Origin: an uncultured Prevotella sp.
GTDB lineage: Bacteria; Bacteroidota; Bacteroidia; Bacteroidales; Bacteroidaceae
Length of the DNA stretch: 16,406 nucleotides
Direction of reading: 5' to 3'
NCBI GenBank assembly: GCA_905234355.1
Contig: CAJOHP010000022.1
Location: 1-16,406, forward strand
Part shown: positions 1 through 6,906 of the stretch, piece by piece
Numbering within the stretch: the stretch's first letter is position 1
Layout of the letters: each line of letters starts with the position of its first letter
The notes under the pieces: generated by a model
The model's input: only the letters and a program-made list of their open reading frames with translations
What the model was told of the DNA's origin: nothing
Databases searched by the model: none
Translations under genes and position numbers: made by a program

Positions 1-219
1 GACCAAGGGAAAAACTAAATTTCTTCACACCAAATGAGGTCTTTTTCAAACATTATACCTAACTTTGCAGCCAACTTGCACTTGCTGGTTGACTCTATAT
101 GCGTTGCAAAGGTAATCAAAAAATCTCAATATAGAGAAAATCTATTAAGTATTTTGCAATTTTTGTTTAATTTTACGCGCGAAGCAAGGTTTACATGTCA
201 TTATTAGAGAAAAGTTTTG

Positions 220-227
220 TACCTTTG
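220..227 (+). promoter_or_regulatory. Predicted -7 box for the AlbA_2 regulator gene
   Basis: TACCTTTG matches the Bacteroidetes -7 element TAnnTTTG exactly and would place the transcription start near 234, about 20 nt ahead of the ATG at 254. I see no good TTG -33 element at the usual 19-21 nt spacing, so the call rests on the -7 box and its position. Confidence 0.5.
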
Positions 228-231
228 TATC

Positions 232-245
232 GACTTTTAAAAGTC
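232..245. promoter_or_regulatory. Perfect 14-bp palindrome, candidate operator
   Basis: GACTTTTAAAAGTC reads the same on both strands. It lies between the predicted -7 box (220-227) and the ATG at 254, covering the expected transcription start. A perfect dyad here is where a repressor that controls the downstream gene would bind. Since that gene encodes a putative transcription regulator, self-regulation is a reasonable inference, but nothing in the sequence proves it. Confidence 0.4.
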
Positions 246-253
246 TGGCCGGT

Positions 254-1744
254 ATGACGATAGAAAACATACAAGCATTGATACATGGTGATGAGACTCG
301 CACGTTGGAACTGAAGAAAACAACGGGTGAGTTGAAGGATGGTATGCGTTCTGTTTGTGCTTTCCTCAATACCGCTGGCGGTTGGTTGCTCTTCGGCATT
401 GCCCCAACAACCTTGAAGATTCTTGGTCAAGAGGTAACAGATAATACCCGAAAGGAGATTGCCAGGGAGATTGCCAAACTGGAACCGCTGATTGACCTGC
501 CAGTTGAATATATTGATGTGCCAGGCCGTTTAGGTCATCAAGTCATAGCCATTCATGTGAATGCAGCTGGCTATTGGAGTGCGCCATATACTTACGACAG
601 CAAACCGTACATCCGGATAGAAAGCACTACCGTTGTTATGTCCCGTGACATGTTTGAAGACAGACTGATGCGGAGCAAGAACAATCGCTACAAATGGGAA
701 GACCAAGTATGCGAAGGCATCACCATTGCAGACTTGGAGGAGCAACGTATTCGTGGTGGAGTGCGTCTTGGCGTTGAACGTGGCCGAATGCCAGAATCAT
801 CATTGATGGAAACAACGGAAAGTCTTGTCGAAAAATTGAAACTGACCACTCCAGATGGGAAGCTGAAAAATGCTGCTGCCGCCTTGTTTCTACATGATAC
901 CAGCCAGTTTCCTCAGTTTCTGCTCCGTATGGCTCGTTTCCGTGGCACGAACAAGAATGAGTTTTTCGACAATCAACGTGCCTATGGTAACTTCTTCACG
1001 CTATTGGATGCCGGTATGGCATTCTTCTTCAAACATCTCTCAATCAGCGGAAAGATTGTTGGCTTTACGAGAGAAGAGAAGTTGGAAGTTCCGGCTGAAG
1101 CTCTGCGAGAAGCTCTGACAAATGCTCTCTGCCATCGATTTTTCCACAATACAAGTAGTTCTGTTGGTGTTGCCATATACGATGACCGTATCGAGATTGA
1201 GAACTCTGGTCATCTGCCAGAGGAACTGACTACCGAGACCATCAAACAGTCTCATCACTCCTTCCCGCAGAATCCCACTATTGCCGACGTACTCTTCAAG
1301 ACAACATTCTTGGAGAACTGGGGTAGTGGTGTCGGCCGTATCATGGATGTTTGTCGAGAGGCTAACCTTCCTGAGCCTGAGTATAACCAGAATGCATCTT
1401 TTGTCTGGGTTACGTTTAGAAGGACAGCCATACAAGCATACAACCCCACAACCCCACAAGATAAAAACCCCTCAACCCCCACAACCCCCTCAACCTCTAA
1501 GCGAGAGGATGCAAAGTTGAAACGGTTGAGAACATTACTATCTGCAATAGGAGAAAATGGTGCTAGCCTGAAAGTTCTTATGGAAGCGATGCAGCGTAAG
1601 GACAGGAAGGGGTTCGTTTCCACATATATTACTCCTAACATAGAGACTGGATATATAGCCATGCTATATCCAGAAACACCGAATCATCCGATGCAGTCGT
1701 ACTACTTGACCAACAAAGGCAGAGAAGCATTGGACAATCTTTGA
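254..1744 (+). CDS. AlbA_2 / HATPase_c_4 putative DNA-binding regulator (COG2865-type)
   Basis: A 496-residue protein of the 'ATP-binding protein / putative HTH transcriptional regulator' family (COG2865). The N-terminal part, about residues 11-135, fits the Schlafen AlbA_2 domain, with the typical start 'ETRTLELKKT' and 'AFLNTAGGWLLFGI' at 36-49. Residues 283-390 form a GHKL-type ATPase-like domain, with 'EALTNALCHR' (286-295), 'DRIEIENSG' (311-319), 'NPTIADVLF' (340-348) and 'ENWGSGVGRI' (354-363). A Pro/Thr-rich linker (397-415) leads to a C-terminal winged-helix-like segment ending in 'YYLTNKGREAL'. Such proteins are common in accessory regions of Bacteroidetes; nucleic-acid binding is likely, but ligand and target are unknown. 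It stands alone between AT-rich spacers, and its base composition is clearly AT-richer than the housekeeping genes to its right, which suggests transfer. The ATG at 254 follows a consensus -7 box and gives a complete AlbA_2 domain. Confidence 0.85.
   Translation: MTIENIQALIHGDETRTLELKKTTGELKDGMRSVCAFLNTAGGWLLFGIAPTTLKILGQEVTDNTRKEIAREIAKLEPLIDLPVEYIDVPGRLGHQVIAIHVNAAGYWSAPYTYDSKPYIRIESTTVVMSRDMFEDRLMRSKNNRYKWEDQVCEGITIADLEEQRIRGGVRLGVERGRMPESSLMETTESLVEKLKLTTPDGKLKNAAAALFLHDTSQFPQFLLRMARFRGTNKNEFFDNQRAYGNFFTLLDAGMAFFFKHLSISGKIVGFTREEKLEVPAEALREALTNALCHRFFHNTSSSVGVAIYDDRIEIENSGHLPEELTTETIKQSHHSFPQNPTIADVLFKTTFLENWGSGVGRIMDVCREANLPEPEYNQNASFVWVTFRRTAIQAYNPTTPQDKNPSTPTTPSTSKREDAKLKRLRTLLSAIGENGASLKVLMEAMQRKDRKGFVSTYITPNIETGYIAMLYPETPNHPMQSYYLTNKGREALDNL
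1436..1499 (+). repeat. C-rich simple-sequence tract encoding a Pro/Thr linker
   Basis: Inside the AlbA_2 regulator gene, imperfect copies of CAACCCCA and CAACCCCC recur, encoding an 'NPTTPQDKNPSTPTTPSTS' linker between the ATPase-like domain and the C-terminal winged helix. The repeat is imperfect but keeps the reading frame, and it may expand or contract by slippage. Confidence 0.6.
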
Positions 1745-2020
1745 GTGCAATATCGGCTTGTCACTTCCTGCGAAGGCGGAGGATGCAAGTTATAATTCGT
1801 TCGTCGAAACGAATAAATCCTTATTTGGCAGTTCAAACTGCCGAAATGATGATGTTTAATCGTTTTGAATTGCGATTAAGAACATTTATTGGCTTTCTGC
1901 AATTCTCTCTTAATCTACCATTCATCCCTAATTTGAGCCTTTCTGGTGGGGAATACGGGGCTTACTTTGCACGAATCCTTGCAGATGTGGGGAAAATGTG
2001 GAGAAATTTTAGAAAAGAAA
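1745..2020. other. Non-coding, hairpin-rich AT-rich region
   Basis: Three stems lie side by side: ATTCGTT/AACGAAT (1795-1801 with 1808-1814); GGCAGTT/AACTGCC (1827-1833 with 1836-1842), which extends through TTT/GAAA-type pairs to about 10 bp with one wobble; and TTAATCG/CGATTAA (1856-1862 with 1873-1879). An open frame on the plus strand (1741-2052, 103 codons) runs through all of them and into the tRNA terminator hairpin; I recognise no protein in it and do not call it a gene. The stretch could be a small structured RNA, a repeat element or decayed mobile DNA. Confidence 0.45.
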
Positions 2021-2057
2021 AATCGCTAAATCCTTATCTACAAAGGGTTTAGCGATT
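2011..2057 (-). terminator. Rho-independent terminator of tRNA-Leu
   Basis: The arms AATCGCTAAATCC (2021-2033) and GGGTTTAGCGATT (2045-2057) pair over 13 bp with one G-T wobble, around an 11-nt loop. Read on the minus strand, the hairpin is followed by a T-rich tract, TTTCTTTTCT (2020-2011). It begins 19 bp past the tRNA 3' end. Confidence 0.8.
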
Positions 2058-2075
2058 GTCATCGAGCTTAACTCG

Positions 2076-2157
2076 TACCCAGAGCCGGGGTCGAACCGGC
2101 ACGGGTTTCCCCACTGGTGTTTGAGACCAGCGCGTCTACCGATTCCGCCATCTGGGC
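2076..2157 (-). tRNA. tRNA-Leu (anticodon CAA)
   Basis: The minus strand folds into a complete class II tRNA of 82 nt. The acceptor stem is GCCCAGA (from 2157) with TCTGGGT, with a G-T first pair, followed by the discriminator A at 2076. The anticodon stem CTGGT/ACCAG encloses the loop CTCAAAC, so the anticodon is CAA. There is a long variable arm (TGGGGAAACCCG), and the T arm is GCCGG-TTCGACC-CCGGC. No CCA is encoded, so it must be added after transcription. The long variable arm and the CAA anticodon identify leucine. It has its own promoter and terminator, and separates the AT-rich accessory block from the rseP operon. Confidence 0.97.
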
Positions 2158-2173
2158 TTCAAAAGCTCGGGTG

Positions 2174-2204
2174 CAAAGTTAAGCAAAATATTTGAAACCG
2201 ACAA
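2174..2204 (-). promoter_or_regulatory. Bacteroidetes-type promoter of tRNA-Leu
   Basis: On the minus strand TTG (2204-2202) is followed after 20 nt by TAACTTTG (2181-2174), matching the Bacteroidetes -33/-7 promoter with correct spacing. Transcription would start near 2167, about 10 nt before the mature 5' end of the tRNA at 2157. Confidence 0.75.
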
Positions 2205-2234
2205 GCGATTGCGGCAAAAAAGCTGCTGATGTGA

Positions 2235-2268
2235 CAAAAAAGTAGCCCTGCGACGCATCGCAGGGCTA
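2235..2268 (-). terminator. Rho-independent terminator of the rseP operon
   Basis: A perfect 11-bp stem runs from 2243 to 2268 (AGCCCTGCGA / TCGCAGGGCT plus an outer T-A pair) with a 4-nt loop. It is followed on the minus strand by CTTTTTTG (2242-2235). It lies 26 bp after the rseP stop codon and ends the long minus-strand operon ahead of the tRNA promoter. Confidence 0.9.
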
Positions 2269-2294
2269 GTCGTTGTGTGTATGGCGTGCGTCGG

Positions 2295-3680
2295 CTACAT
2301 ATATCCTAGCCAGCGCAGGATGTCGTTGAGGTTGGCCACGACCATGAGCAGTATGACGATGCCGAAGCCCACATACTCGGCGCGTATCATAAACTGCTCG
2401 CTGGGCTTGCGCCGTGTGATCATCTCGTAGAGCAGGAAGAGCACGTGTCCGCCGTCGAGTGCCGGGATGGGGAGTATGTTCATGAAGGCGAGTATGATGC
2501 TCAGGAAGGCGGTCATCTCCCAGAAGCGGTGCCAGTCCCACATGTCGGGGAAGAGGCTGCCGATGGCACCGAATCCGCCGAGCGACTTGGCCCCGTCGGC
2601 AGTGAAGACATACTTCAGGTCGTCCACATATCCGGCGAGCACGTTCCATCCGTACTTCACGCCTGCTGGGAAGCTCTCGAAGAAGCCGTACTCGCGGGTG
2701 ACGGGCTTGTAGTTTTTCATAGCAAACATGTTGACGAAGCCCAGCGTGAGGTCGGCATTGAGCACCGTGGCGACGGTGTCCTGTCTTTCTCCTCGTCTGA
2801 CGACGAGCTGTATGCTGCGCACGCGCAGGCTGTCGGCCGAGGTCTTGGCAGTGGAGAGCACGTCGGCCAGCCGTCCTATCTCGTAGAGGAAGGCGTTGTG
2901 TGAGTCTATGGCTGTGCCGTTGAGTGCTACGATCTTGTCGCCGGGCTTCAGTCCGGCCTTGTCGGCTGGCGATGCTGGTGCCACACTATCTATCTGTGCG
3001 GGTATGAACATCTCGACGAATCGGGGCTCGCTCTTGAGCATCGAGAGCAGATTGATGTCGCCGGGCATGCTGATGCTCACGCGCTTGCCCTGTCGCATCA
3101 CGTCTACGCGTTGTGCCTCGGAGAGCTGCCTGAAGAGGTCGGCATTGTATTTCTTAAACTCGCCGCGCTCGGTGCCCAGGAGAATGTCGCCGTCGTGGAA
3201 TCCCAGTGCCTTGGCCTCGTCGTTGAAGCGCATGCCCATGTGCATGTTCTGCACGGGCACATAGGTCTCGCCCCAGTGGTAGAGCACCATGGAGTAGATG
3301 AAGAGTGCGAGGAGGAAGTTGACGAGCACACCGCCAATCATGATGAGCAGTCTCTGCCATGCCGGCTTTGTGCGAAACTCCCAGGGCTGCTCCGGCTGTT
3401 TCATCTGCTCGGTGTCGAAGCTCTCGTCTATCATGCCCGCTATCTTGCAGTAGCCGCCTAAGGGCAGCCATCCCACGCCATACTCGGTGTCGCTGCCTTT
3501 GGGCTTGAAGCTGAAGAGCTTTCCTGTCCATTTTCCTATGCCGAGGTCGAAGAAGAGGTAGAACTTCTCCACTCTGACCCCGAAGAGCTTGGAGAAGAAG
3601 AAATGGCCGCCCTCATGGAGCAGCACCAGCAGGCTGATGGCCAGCATGAATTGCAATAGCTTGATAAGAAATATTTCCAT
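2295..3680 (-). CDS. rseP: RseP-type site-2 protease (RIP metalloprotease)
   Basis: A 461-residue intramembrane zinc metalloprotease of the M50 family. The zinc-binding HEXXH is 'HEGGH' at 22-26, inside the first membrane segment (about 5-30). 'GGVLVN' at 116-121 opens a second membrane segment (about 110-133). A PDZ domain covers about 222-300 ('ADKAGLKPGDKIVALNG'). The second catalytic motif 'NILPIPALDGG' (401-411, ligand Asp409) lies in a third segment, and a fourth spans about 436-452. In other bacteria RseP cuts anti-sigma factors and leftover signal peptides; the substrate here is not known. It is the last gene of the operon, 55 bp after dxr; dxr-rseP adjacency is widespread in bacteria. 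A strong terminator follows. All key residues are present and the length is normal for Bacteroidetes. Confidence 0.96.
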   Translation of the reverse strand: MEIFLIKLLQFMLAISLLVLLHEGGHFFFSKLFGVRVEKFYLFFDLGIGKWTGKLFSFKPKGSDTEYGVGWLPLGGYCKIAGMIDESFDTEQMKQPEQPWEFRTKPAWQRLLIMIGGVLVNFLLALFIYSMVLYHWGETYVPVQNMHMGMRFNDEAKALGFHDGDILLGTERGEFKKYNADLFRQLSEAQRVDVMRQGKRVSISMPGDINLLSMLKSEPRFVEMFIPAQIDSVAPASPADKAGLKPGDKIVALNGTAIDSHNAFLYEIGRLADVLSTAKTSADSLRVRSIQLVVRRGERQDTVATVLNADLTLGFVNMFAMKNYKPVTREYGFFESFPAGVKYGWNVLAGYVDDLKYVFTADGAKSLGGFGAIGSLFPDMWDWHRFWEMTAFLSIILAFMNILPIPALDGGHVLFLLYEMITRRKPSEQFMIRAEYVGFGIVILLMVVANLNDILRWLGYM

Positions 3681-3735
3681 CTTATTGAGTTTTTTGTCGT
3701 TTTGTGGTGGTGGCGACGTAGCCGCCGCACATGGT

Positions 3736-4893
3736 TTATTGCAGCAGTTCGGTGGCTATGCGTCGTGCCTCGGCGTCGGTGGCGAGGTAGTCGTCGTAGG
3801 TGGGTGTCTTGACGAATGTGGCCCGTTGCATGGTGTGTGCGATGACGTCGCCCATCTGCAGGAATCGGCATCGGTCTTCGAGGAAGGCTCGGTTGACTAT
3901 CTCGTTGGCAGCGTTGACGATACAGGGCATGTTGCCTCCTCTGTGCAGTGCCTCGTAGGCGAGCCGCAGGCACTGGAACTTGTCGAGGTCGGGCTCGAAG
4001 AAGTCCAGATGTTGCACGTTAAAGAGGTTGAGGCGCTCTCCGCTCAGTGGCAGTCGCTGTGGGAAGCTGAAGGCATACTGTATGGGCAGCCTCATGTCGG
4101 GCACGCCCAGCTGTGCCTTGACCGACCCGTCCTGAAACTGCACGGCGCTGTGTACGATGCTCTGCGGGTGCACGAGCACCTGTATCTGACTGGGCTCTAC
4201 GCCGAAGAGCCACTTGGCCTCGATGACCTCGAATCCCTTGTTCATCATCGAGGCGGAGTCGATGGTGATCTTGGCGCCCATGTCCCATGTGGGGTGCCGC
4301 AGTGCGTCGGCCTTGGTCACCCGTGCTATCTCGTCCATTGTCTTCTGCCTGAAGGGACCGCCCGATGCCGTGAGCAGAATCTTGTCGATGGGGTTCTGGT
4401 CTTCGCCCACGAGGCTCTGGAAGATGGCCGAGTGCTCGCTGTCCACGGGCAGTATGGCGTTGTGATACTGCTGTGCAAGACTCAGGATGAGCTCGCCGGC
4501 CACGACGAGCGTCTCCTTATTGGCCAGGCAGATGGTCTTGCCGGCCTTGATGGCGTGTATGGTGGGCGACAGCCCGGCAAAGCCCACCATGGCGGTGAGC
4601 ACCATGTCGATGGGTCCTGCCTCCACTATCTCGTCGAGGGCACGTGCCCCGGCATAGACCTTCACGTCGGGCAGGTCAGACATGAGCGAGCGCAGCTGGT
4701 CCAGCCGCTGCTCGTTGGCTATTACCACGGCGGCAGGATGAAACTGGTGTGCCTGTTCGGCAAGCAGCTCCACACGGTTGTTGGCCGTCAGACAGTAGAC
4801 CTCGTAGAGCTCGCAGTGCTCGCCGATGACCTCGAGGGCCTGGGTGCCTATGCTGCCTGTGGAGCCGAGAATGGCTATTTGTCGTTTTGACAT
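3736..4893 (-). CDS. dxr: 1-deoxy-D-xylulose 5-phosphate reductoisomerase
   Basis: A 385-residue enzyme that converts 1-deoxy-D-xylulose 5-phosphate to 2-C-methyl-D-erythritol 4-phosphate with NADPH, the committing step of the non-mevalonate isoprenoid pathway, in the cytosol. The NADPH-binding 'GSTGSIG' is at 10-16 and 'LANKETLV' at 123-130. The divalent-metal ligands are Asp151 and Glu153 in 'PVDSEHSAIFQ', and Glu222 (with Glu225) in 'MMNKGFEVIEA', with the same spacing as in the E. coli enzyme. 'HPTWDMG' at 200-206 is the substrate-binding region. The gene is complete and of usual length. It lies between rimM and rseP on the same strand; the 119-bp gap to rimM holds two tandem hairpin repeats, so dxr and rseP could be expressed at a different level from the genes upstream. 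Confidence 0.97.
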   Translation of the reverse strand: MSKRQIAILGSTGSIGTQALEVIGEHCELYEVYCLTANNRVELLAEQAHQFHPAAVVIANEQRLDQLRSLMSDLPDVKVYAGARALDEIVEAGPIDMVLTAMVGFAGLSPTIHAIKAGKTICLANKETLVVAGELILSLAQQYHNAILPVDSEHSAIFQSLVGEDQNPIDKILLTASGGPFRQKTMDEIARVTKADALRHPTWDMGAKITIDSASMMNKGFEVIEAKWLFGVEPSQIQVLVHPQSIVHSAVQFQDGSVKAQLGVPDMRLPIQYAFSFPQRLPLSGERLNLFNVQHLDFFEPDLDKFQCLRLAYEALHRGGNMPCIVNAANEIVNRAFLEDRCRFLQMGDVIAHTMQRATFVKTPTYDDYLATDAEARRIATELLQ

Positions 4894-4931
4894 TGCTGTT
4901 ATTTGTTTTTTGACTTACCTTATACCTCAGT

Positions 4932-5000
4932 CGACGCGGGAGAACCGCGTCGCACACTGTTTAGACTTCCGACGCGGGAGAACCGCGTCGCACACTGTTT
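4932..5000. repeat. Two tandem copies of a 31-bp hairpin repeat
   Basis: Two identical 31-bp units lie at 4932-4962 and 4970-5000, separated by 7 bp (period 38). Each begins with a perfect 8-bp inverted repeat, CGACGCGG-GAGAA-CCGCGTCG, followed by CACACTGTTT. They fill most of the rimM-dxr spacer. Read as minus-strand mRNA they would form two very stable GC hairpins ahead of dxr. No T tract follows, so they do not look like ordinary terminators. They resemble REP-type palindromic elements. Confidence 0.85.
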
Positions 5001-5012
5001 GGGCTTCAGAGC

Positions 5013-5543
5013 TTACAGGCTCAGCAGGCCGGGAGGGATGTGCATCGCTATCTGACGCTTCCCCTTGTCTATGGCGGCGATGAGGCTGTGGTGTGCTGGC
5101 AGCAGACGGCCGTCGGTCAGTTCGAAGAGCAGGTTGGCAGTGCTGTCGTCGAAGGCGGTTATGCTGCCCACGCAGTCTCCTGTGTCAGCGTCGACGATGT
5201 CGAAGCCCACGAAGAAGGACATTGTGAGCGACTCTTCTTCGTCGTCGGGCACCAAGGCATAGGGGAAGTAGACGTCGCAGCCCGTGAGCTCACGGGCGCG
5301 ATGCTGGGTGTCTACATCTTCAAACTTGATGAGCGCTGTGGTGTCCGAGCGGAAGCGATACTCTTCGATGAAGAACGGCACGAGCAGTCCGTCGACCTCC
5401 AGGAAGAGGTAGTCGGCGTCGGCGCGGTCGAACACGTCGTCGTCGAACATCATCGTGAGCTCGCCCTTCACGCCGTGGGCTTTGCCCAGCCGGCCTATCT
5501 TGAAGACGGCCGGCCCGTCCGTTCCCTTGTCTTGTTGTTTCAT
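5013..5543 (-). CDS. rimM: Ribosome maturation factor RimM
   Basis: A 176-residue protein that binds the free 30S subunit and ribosomal protein S19 and assists processing of 16S rRNA, in the cytosol. The N-terminal RimM domain begins with 'IGRLGKAHGVKGEL' (16-29), the family hallmark. The C-terminal PRC-barrel domain covers about 98-176, with 'GFDIVDADTGDCVGSI' and 'RLLPAHHSLI', and the end 'IAMHIPPGLLSL' is typical. Acidic residues are frequent. It lies 51 bp after murA on the same strand. The spacer has a small hairpin (CAGGGA/TCCCTG, 5573-5590) without a T tract. The ATG at 5543 gives a normal N-terminus. Confidence 0.95.
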   Translation of the reverse strand: MKQQDKGTDGPAVFKIGRLGKAHGVKGELTMMFDDDVFDRADADYLFLEVDGLLVPFFIEEYRFRSDTTALIKFEDVDTQHRARELTGCDVYFPYALVPDDEEESLTMSFFVGFDIVDADTGDCVGSITAFDDSTANLLFELTDGRLLPAHHSLIAAIDKGKRQIAMHIPPGLLSL

Positions 5544-5594
5544 TGTCTTGTCAGTCTGAGCATGCTTGTGTTCAGGGATGGCTTTCCCTGTTCT

Positions 5595-6902
5595 TCAGGC
5601 CTCTCTCTTTATCTTTGCTCCCAGGGCGTTGAGTCGTGCCTCTATGTCCTCGTATCCCCGGTCTATCTGCTCTATGTTGTCTATGCGGCTGTTGCCCGTG
5701 GCGCTCATGGCCGCGATGAGCAGTGCGATGCCGGCCCTTATGTCGGGACTCGACATGCGTCCTCCCCTGAGCTGCAGCTTGCGGTCGTGTCCCACAACGA
5801 CGGCTCGATGCGGGTCGCAGAGTATGATTTGTGCGCCCATGTCGATGAGCTTGTCGACGAAGAACAGTCGGCTCTCAAACATCTTCTGGTGTATGAGCAC
5901 CGACCCTCGTGCCTGTGTGGCCACGGTGATGAGCACCGAGAGCAGGTCGGGCGTGAGTCCCGGCCACGGTGCGTCGGCCAGTGTCATGATGGTGCCGTCG
6001 ATGAATGACTGCACCTCGTAGTGTCGCTGTCTTGGCACGACGATGTCGTCGCCCTCCACCTTGAGCTTCACGCCCAGTCGGCGGAAAGCCTCGGGTATGA
6101 TGCCCAGGTTGGGCACGGAGACGCCCTTGATGCGCACGCCGTCGCCCACGATGGCGGCCATGCCAATGAACGACCCCACCTCGATCATGTCGGGCAGTAT
6201 GGTGTGCTCGGCTCCGTGCAGCTCGTCTACTCCCACGATGGTGAGCAGGTTTGAGGCGATGCCGCTGATGCGTGCTCCCATGCTGTTGAGCAGGTGGCAG
6301 AGCTGCTGCACGTAGGGCTCGCATGCCGCATTATATATCGTGGTGGTGCCCTTGGCCCTGACGGCCGCCATGACGATGTTGGCCGTACCGGTCACGCTGG
6401 CCTCGTCGAGCAGCATGTATGTGCCCTTGAGCTGTCGTGCCGTTATCTCATAGACGTCGCGTCCCTCCACGTGGGAGAAGGTGGCTCCCAGTTTCTGAAA
6501 TCCGAGGAAGTGTGTGTCCAGTCGTCTCCGTCCTATCTTGTCGCCTCCAGGCTTGGTCACCACGGCCTTTCCCATGCGTGCGAGCAGCGGTCCTATCATC
6601 ATGACCGATCCTCGCAGCTGTGCACAGCGTGCGGCGAAGGCGTCGCTCTGCAGATAGTCCATGCGCAGCTGGTCGGCTTGCAGAGTGTAGTCGTGCTTGC
6701 CAGTGCGTATGACGCTGACGCCCACCTCTCTGAGCAGCTCTATGAGGTTCTGCACGTCGCGTATGTCGGGTATGTTGTGCAGCGTGACCTTCTCGCTGGT
6801 GAGCAGCGAGGCGCAGATGACCTGGAGCGCCTCGTTTTTGGCCCCCTGTGGTGTGATGGTTCCGCTGAGTGCGTGTCCGCCTTCGATGATAAATGCCGCC
6901 AT
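5595..6902 (-). CDS. murA: UDP-N-acetylglucosamine 1-carboxyvinyltransferase (MurA), Asp-type
   Basis: A 435-residue enzyme that transfers enolpyruvate from phosphoenolpyruvate to UDP-GlcNAc, the first committed step of peptidoglycan synthesis, in the cytosol. I chose the ATG at 6902, since 'MAAFIIEGGHALSG' is the usual N-terminus and it lies 4 bp after the DUF4290 stop; the frame is open for 16 more codons, but these would overlap that gene. Substrate-binding Lys22 and Asn23 ('AKNEA') are present, as is Asp319 in 'PGLTPDLLS', the counterpart of E. coli Asp305. The loop residue that is Cys115 in E. coli is Asp121 here ('PGGDKIGRRR'). That substitution is known from other bacteria to prevent covalent inactivation by fosfomycin, so intrinsic resistance at the target is expected. 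Position and spacing show translation within the same operon as DUF4290 and rimM. Confidence 0.96.
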   Translation of the reverse strand: MAAFIIEGGHALSGTITPQGAKNEALQVICASLLTSEKVTLHNIPDIRDVQNLIELLREVGVSVIRTGKHDYTLQADQLRMDYLQSDAFAARCAQLRGSVMMIGPLLARMGKAVVTKPGGDKIGRRRLDTHFLGFQKLGATFSHVEGRDVYEITARQLKGTYMLLDEASVTGTANIVMAAVRAKGTTTIYNAACEPYVQQLCHLLNSMGARISGIASNLLTIVGVDELHGAEHTILPDMIEVGSFIGMAAIVGDGVRIKGVSVPNLGIIPEAFRRLGVKLKVEGDDIVVPRQRHYEVQSFIDGTIMTLADAPWPGLTPDLLSVLITVATQARGSVLIHQKMFESRLFFVDKLIDMGAQIILCDPHRAVVVGHDRKLQLRGGRMSSPDIRAGIALLIAAMSATGNSRIDNIEQIDRGYEDIEARLNALGAKIKREA

Positions 6903-6906
6903 GCCG

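Larger units (their letters stand above)
1..253. other. AT-rich intergenic region with promoter-like boxes
   Basis: No convincing gene lies here. I see three matches to the Bacteroidetes -7 consensus TAnnTTTG: TAACTTTG on the plus strand at 60-67, TACCTTTG on the minus strand at 114-107, and TACCTTTG on the plus strand at 220-227. The minus-strand box would fire leftward, out of the window, so a divergent gene may start just left of position 1. The small open frames that cover 145-430 on the minus strand run antisense to the regulator gene and show no recognisable protein features. Confidence 0.5.

Noticed and set aside
1741..2052. 103-codon plus-strand frame after the AlbA_2 gene
   Set aside because: It runs through three hairpins and ends within the tRNA terminator, overlaps the previous stop codon, and has no recognisable domain. 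I treat the stretch as non-coding.
3681..3735. Small GC hairpin (GGTGGC/GCCGCC) between dxr and rseP as a terminator
   Set aside because: The stem is short, with a mismatched spacing to the following T-rich stretch, and the two genes are commonly co-transcribed.
3589..4890. 433-codon plus-strand frame opposite dxr and the start of rseP
   Set aside because: The minus strand carries complete, unmistakable Dxr and RseP motifs; the plus-strand product resembles nothing.
4932..5000. Reading the two 31-bp repeats as a CRISPR array
   Set aside because: There are only two copies, the spacer is 7 bp, and no cas genes are near.
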